Shown here: one piece after another, positions 42,319 to 43,880 of the stretch
How the letters are laid out: every line of letters starts with the position of its first letter
Position numbering within the stretch: position 1 is the stretch's first letter
Source of the DNA: WAOL01 sp964399035
GTDB taxonomy: Archaea; Thermoproteota; Thermoprotei_A; Sulfolobales; NBVN01
Direction: 5' to 3'
NCBI GenBank assembly: GCA_964399035.1
Contig: CAYNPH010000033.1
Location: forward strand, 1 to 43,880
DNA: 43,880 nucleotides
Made by a program: the position numbers and the translations under genes
The notes under the pieces: model-generated
Told to the model about the DNA's origin: nothing
Database searches by the model: none
Seen by the model: the letters and a program-made list of their open reading frames with translations, nothing else

Positions 42319-42406
42319 GAAGTCCCACCCCGTATCATAGTTTGTGGGTGGGCCTTAAACGTGCTTTCCGTGTGGGAAGCGCATAATAGTGCTTAAGTCG
42401 TGTGTT

Positions 42407-42757
42407 ATGATTGGTGGGCGGGTCCTGTCCGAGCTCGTCACGCCTCCGGAGCCGAAGGAACTTAAGGAGCTTGCTAGGAGCCTTGCGTCCTCAGGTATTA
42501 GCGCCAGGTACGTCTTATGGCTTGGTAATAGGTTACCTAAGTACGTGTGGGGGTATTGGGGGAAGGAATTGAGGAGGTTGGGTGTTAGGTGGCAGGACTT
42601 CCTCTCCCTGTTCTCTGAGTTGGGGGGTGAGGTCGATGCTTGGGTCTCGGGCGAGTTGAGTTGGGAGGGGTTCGTCGCTTCCCTTAAGGCTAGGTTGCCC
42701 AGCAGGGGTGAGGGGCGGGTAGGCCTGCTTAAGTGGGTTAGGGGAAAGTGGGGTTAA
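42407..42757 (+). CDS. Hypothetical small protein, Trp-rich
   Basis: About 116 residues, helical, with many Trp and Gly (LRRLGVRWQDFLSLFSEL, DAWVSGELSWEGFVASLKAR). No recognised domain. ATG 42407 fits a leaderless mRNA from TAATAGTGCTTAAG around 42384-42397; GTG 42389 is in frame upstream. The coding strand is extremely G-rich (30 G against 3 C in 42541-42600). Function unknown. Confidence 0.5.
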   Translation: MIGGRVLSELVTPPEPKELKELARSLASSGISARYVLWLGNRLPKYVWGYWGKELRRLGVRWQDFLSLFSELGGEVDAWVSGELSWEGFVASLKARLPSRGEGRVGLLKWVRGKWG

Positions 42758-42840
42758 TATTAAGAGTGTTTGCCTCTGTGCGCGTTGGTTTAAGGTAGGA
42801 AATTTAAAATATCCCGGTAATTATAATAGGTGGTGGTAGT

Positions 42841-43743
42841 TTGTCTGATGGTGCTTCAGGGCTTTACCCTAGCTTCGCCGACCTGCTGTGGTTCTTCTTC
42901 CTACTCTGGATTTTCCTGACGTTCATATCGCCTCAGCTGAGGTACCAGTCCCTTAAGAACGCGAGGGCAGCGCTAATAAGGAGGATCGAGGCCAAGCTCG
43001 GTGCGAAAGTAATAACGATGATCCACAGGCAGGAGAGGATAAGCCTCTTCGGCATACCGATATACAAGTTCATAGATATAGAGGACTCTGAGCAGGTGCT
43101 GAGGGCGATAAGGTCGACGCCGCCCGACCAGCCAATAGCGATGATACTGCATACGCCGGGCGGCCTAATGCTGGCGGCATCACAGATAGCTATGGCGCTG
43201 AAGCGGCACCCGGCGAAGAAGATAGTCATAGTGCCTCACTACGCCATGAGCGGAGGTACCTTAATAGCGCTAGCCGCTGACGAGATATGGATGGATCCCG
43301 ACGCCGTGCTGGGGCCCGTGGACCCGCAGCTAACGACACAGTCAGGTCAGTACCCGGCACCCTCGATAGTAAAGGTGGTTAAGGAGAAGGGGGTCGATAA
43401 GGTCAGCGACCAAACACTCATAATGGCGGACATAGCGGAGAAGGCGCTGAACCAAACAAAGAGGCTAGTGACGAAGCTACTGGAGGGCAAGCTACCCCCA
43501 CAGCAAATACAGAAAGTAATCGAGAAACTAGTCATGGGCACATACACCCACGACTGGCCAATAACCCCCGAAGACCTACAGGAACTAGGACTCAACGTAA
43601 AAACACAGCTACCACCCGAAATATACGAACTAATGGAACTATACCCACAAGAGAAACCAACACGACCATCAGTAGAGTACATACCGGGCCCAGCACCCGT
43701 AAGACCAACAAAACACGCAAACCACGGCACGCAACCCACATAA
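42841..43743 (+). CDS. Membrane-anchored ClpP-class serine protease (SDH family, SppA-like)
   Basis: A 300-residue protein. One membrane helix (about 15-31, LLWFFFLLWIFLTFIS) is followed by a ClpP/crotonase fold: HTPGG (104-108, oxyanion site), the nucleophile block HYAMSGGTLIALAAD (Ser 137), and GPVDPQL (158-164). This is the archaeal/bacterial DUF114-type membrane protease group related to signal peptide peptidase. C-terminus from about 270 is Pro-rich. TTG 42841 start behind GGTGGTGG; ATTTAAAATATC upstream is the TATA element. Composition switches within the gene from T/G-rich to A/C-rich (see findings). Confidence 0.9.
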   Translation: MSDGASGLYPSFADLLWFFFLLWIFLTFISPQLRYQSLKNARAALIRRIEAKLGAKVITMIHRQERISLFGIPIYKFIDIEDSEQVLRAIRSTPPDQPIAMILHTPGGLMLAASQIAMALKRHPAKKIVIVPHYAMSGGTLIALAADEIWMDPDAVLGPVDPQLTTQSGQYPAPSIVKVVKEKGVDKVSDQTLIMADIAEKALNQTKRLVTKLLEGKLPPQQIQKVIEKLVMGTYTHDWPITPEDLQELGLNVKTQLPPEIYELMELYPQEKPTRPSVEYIPGPAPVRPTKHANHGTQPT

Positions 43744-43843
43744 AACAATTTTCACCAACAACCACACAATTCACCACAAAACAAACACACAGAACAAACC
43801 AAACCTAAACCAACAAGAAAATTGGTGGGGGGCATCCACACAC
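43744..43843 (-). terminator. A/C-rich interval, U-rich on the tRNA strand
   Basis: Between the protease stop and the tRNA 3' end there is an interval in which 43741-43820 holds 70 A or C out of 80 bases. On the minus strand this is T/G-rich, with several T tracts (TTTT near 43748-43752; ATTTTC just downstream of the tRNA), consistent with termination of the tRNA transcript. No gene was seen. Confidence 0.35.
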
Positions 43844-43880
43844 TGGTAGCGGGGGGTGGATTTGAACCACCGACCTCGGG
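43844..43880 (-). tRNA. tRNA, 3' portion, probably initiator tRNA-Met (cut by window end)
   Basis: Read on the minus strand, the end of the window gives the 3' part of a tRNA: variable-loop region AGGTC, T-stem GGTGG / CCACC around the T-loop TTCAAAT, acceptor strand CCCCGCT, discriminator A and an encoded CCA. The acceptor would pair with AGCGGGG, which with the CCCCG end of the anticodon stem matches the archaeal initiator tRNA-Met as I remember it. The anticodon lies outside the window, so identity is inferred. Confidence 0.75.

Noticed and set aside
1..43880. CRISPR array, insertion sequence, integrase attachment site
   Set aside because: No regularly spaced repeats, transposase-like protein or flanking direct repeats were seen on reading through; the partial tRNA at the right edge has no integrase beside it within the window.

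Overview
The window is a stretch of archaeal chromosome. The archaeal markers are a two-repeat TATA-binding protein, an STT3/AglB oligosaccharyltransferase, the archaeal route from ketopantoate to coenzyme A, a split thiolase / HMG-CoA synthase / DUF35 mevalonate operon, a ZPR1-type zinc protein, and TATA boxes placed about 26 bases before many starts. Several of those starts look leaderless. The genes are rich in AGG/ATA codons and the MTA phosphorylase ends in a CxC motif as in hyperthermophilic enzymes, so a thermophilic member of the Thermoproteota is my best guess (inference). I see no CRISPR array, insertion sequence, integrase or rRNA.

Layout. 0-2.5 kb: MTA phosphorylase, a SIS-like protein and an SDR-like protein on one strand. 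2.5-5.1 kb: two probable C/D-box guide RNAs on the minus strand, a metallophosphoesterase, TBP and a membrane protein. 5.1-13.2 kb: a complete family-5 (oligopeptide/oligosaccharide type) ABC uptake operon with a wall-tethered binding protein and a permease carrying a very large external insert. 13.3-15.9 kb: HMG-CoA synthase, thiolase-like protein and DUF35 protein; the thiolase-like protein lacks the catalytic cysteine. 16-24.2 kb: aminotransferase, zinc-less MDR protein, B12/radical-SAM protein, then a patch of small unknown and DNA-binding-like genes, including an unlisted 48-residue ribbon-helix-helix protein downstream of a perfect palindrome. 24.2-31.6 kb: small heat-shock protein, ZPR1 protein, DedA-like protein, amidohydrolase, STT3 and an ABC-2 exporter. 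31.7-37.2 kb: a CoA biosynthesis cluster with five pathway enzymes (PanE, PanB, pantoate kinase, phosphopantothenate synthetase, CoaBC). 37.3-43.7 kb: acetyltransferase, a three-gene minus-strand operon (phosphoribosyltransferase regulator, CitG-like protein, degenerate phosphoesterase), small genes, an endonuclease IV-like protein and a ClpP-class membrane protease. The window ends inside a probable initiator tRNA gene on the minus strand.

The most unusual points are: (1) the CitG-like gene, whose conserved N-terminus is encoded but has no ATG/GTG/TTG start; the only well-placed candidate is a CTG in a CTGA overlap with the previous stop; (2) a thiolase paralogue with Glu in place of the nucleophilic Cys inside the mevalonate operon; (3) several proteins that keep an enzyme fold but have lost its catalytic residues (phosphoesterase, SDR, MDR, flavoprotein-like); (4) two TATA-preceded C/D-box sRNA candidates; (5) palindromes placed on the promoters of the TBP and RHH genes. 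All assignments are by reading the sequence and from memory of the families; no database search was run.
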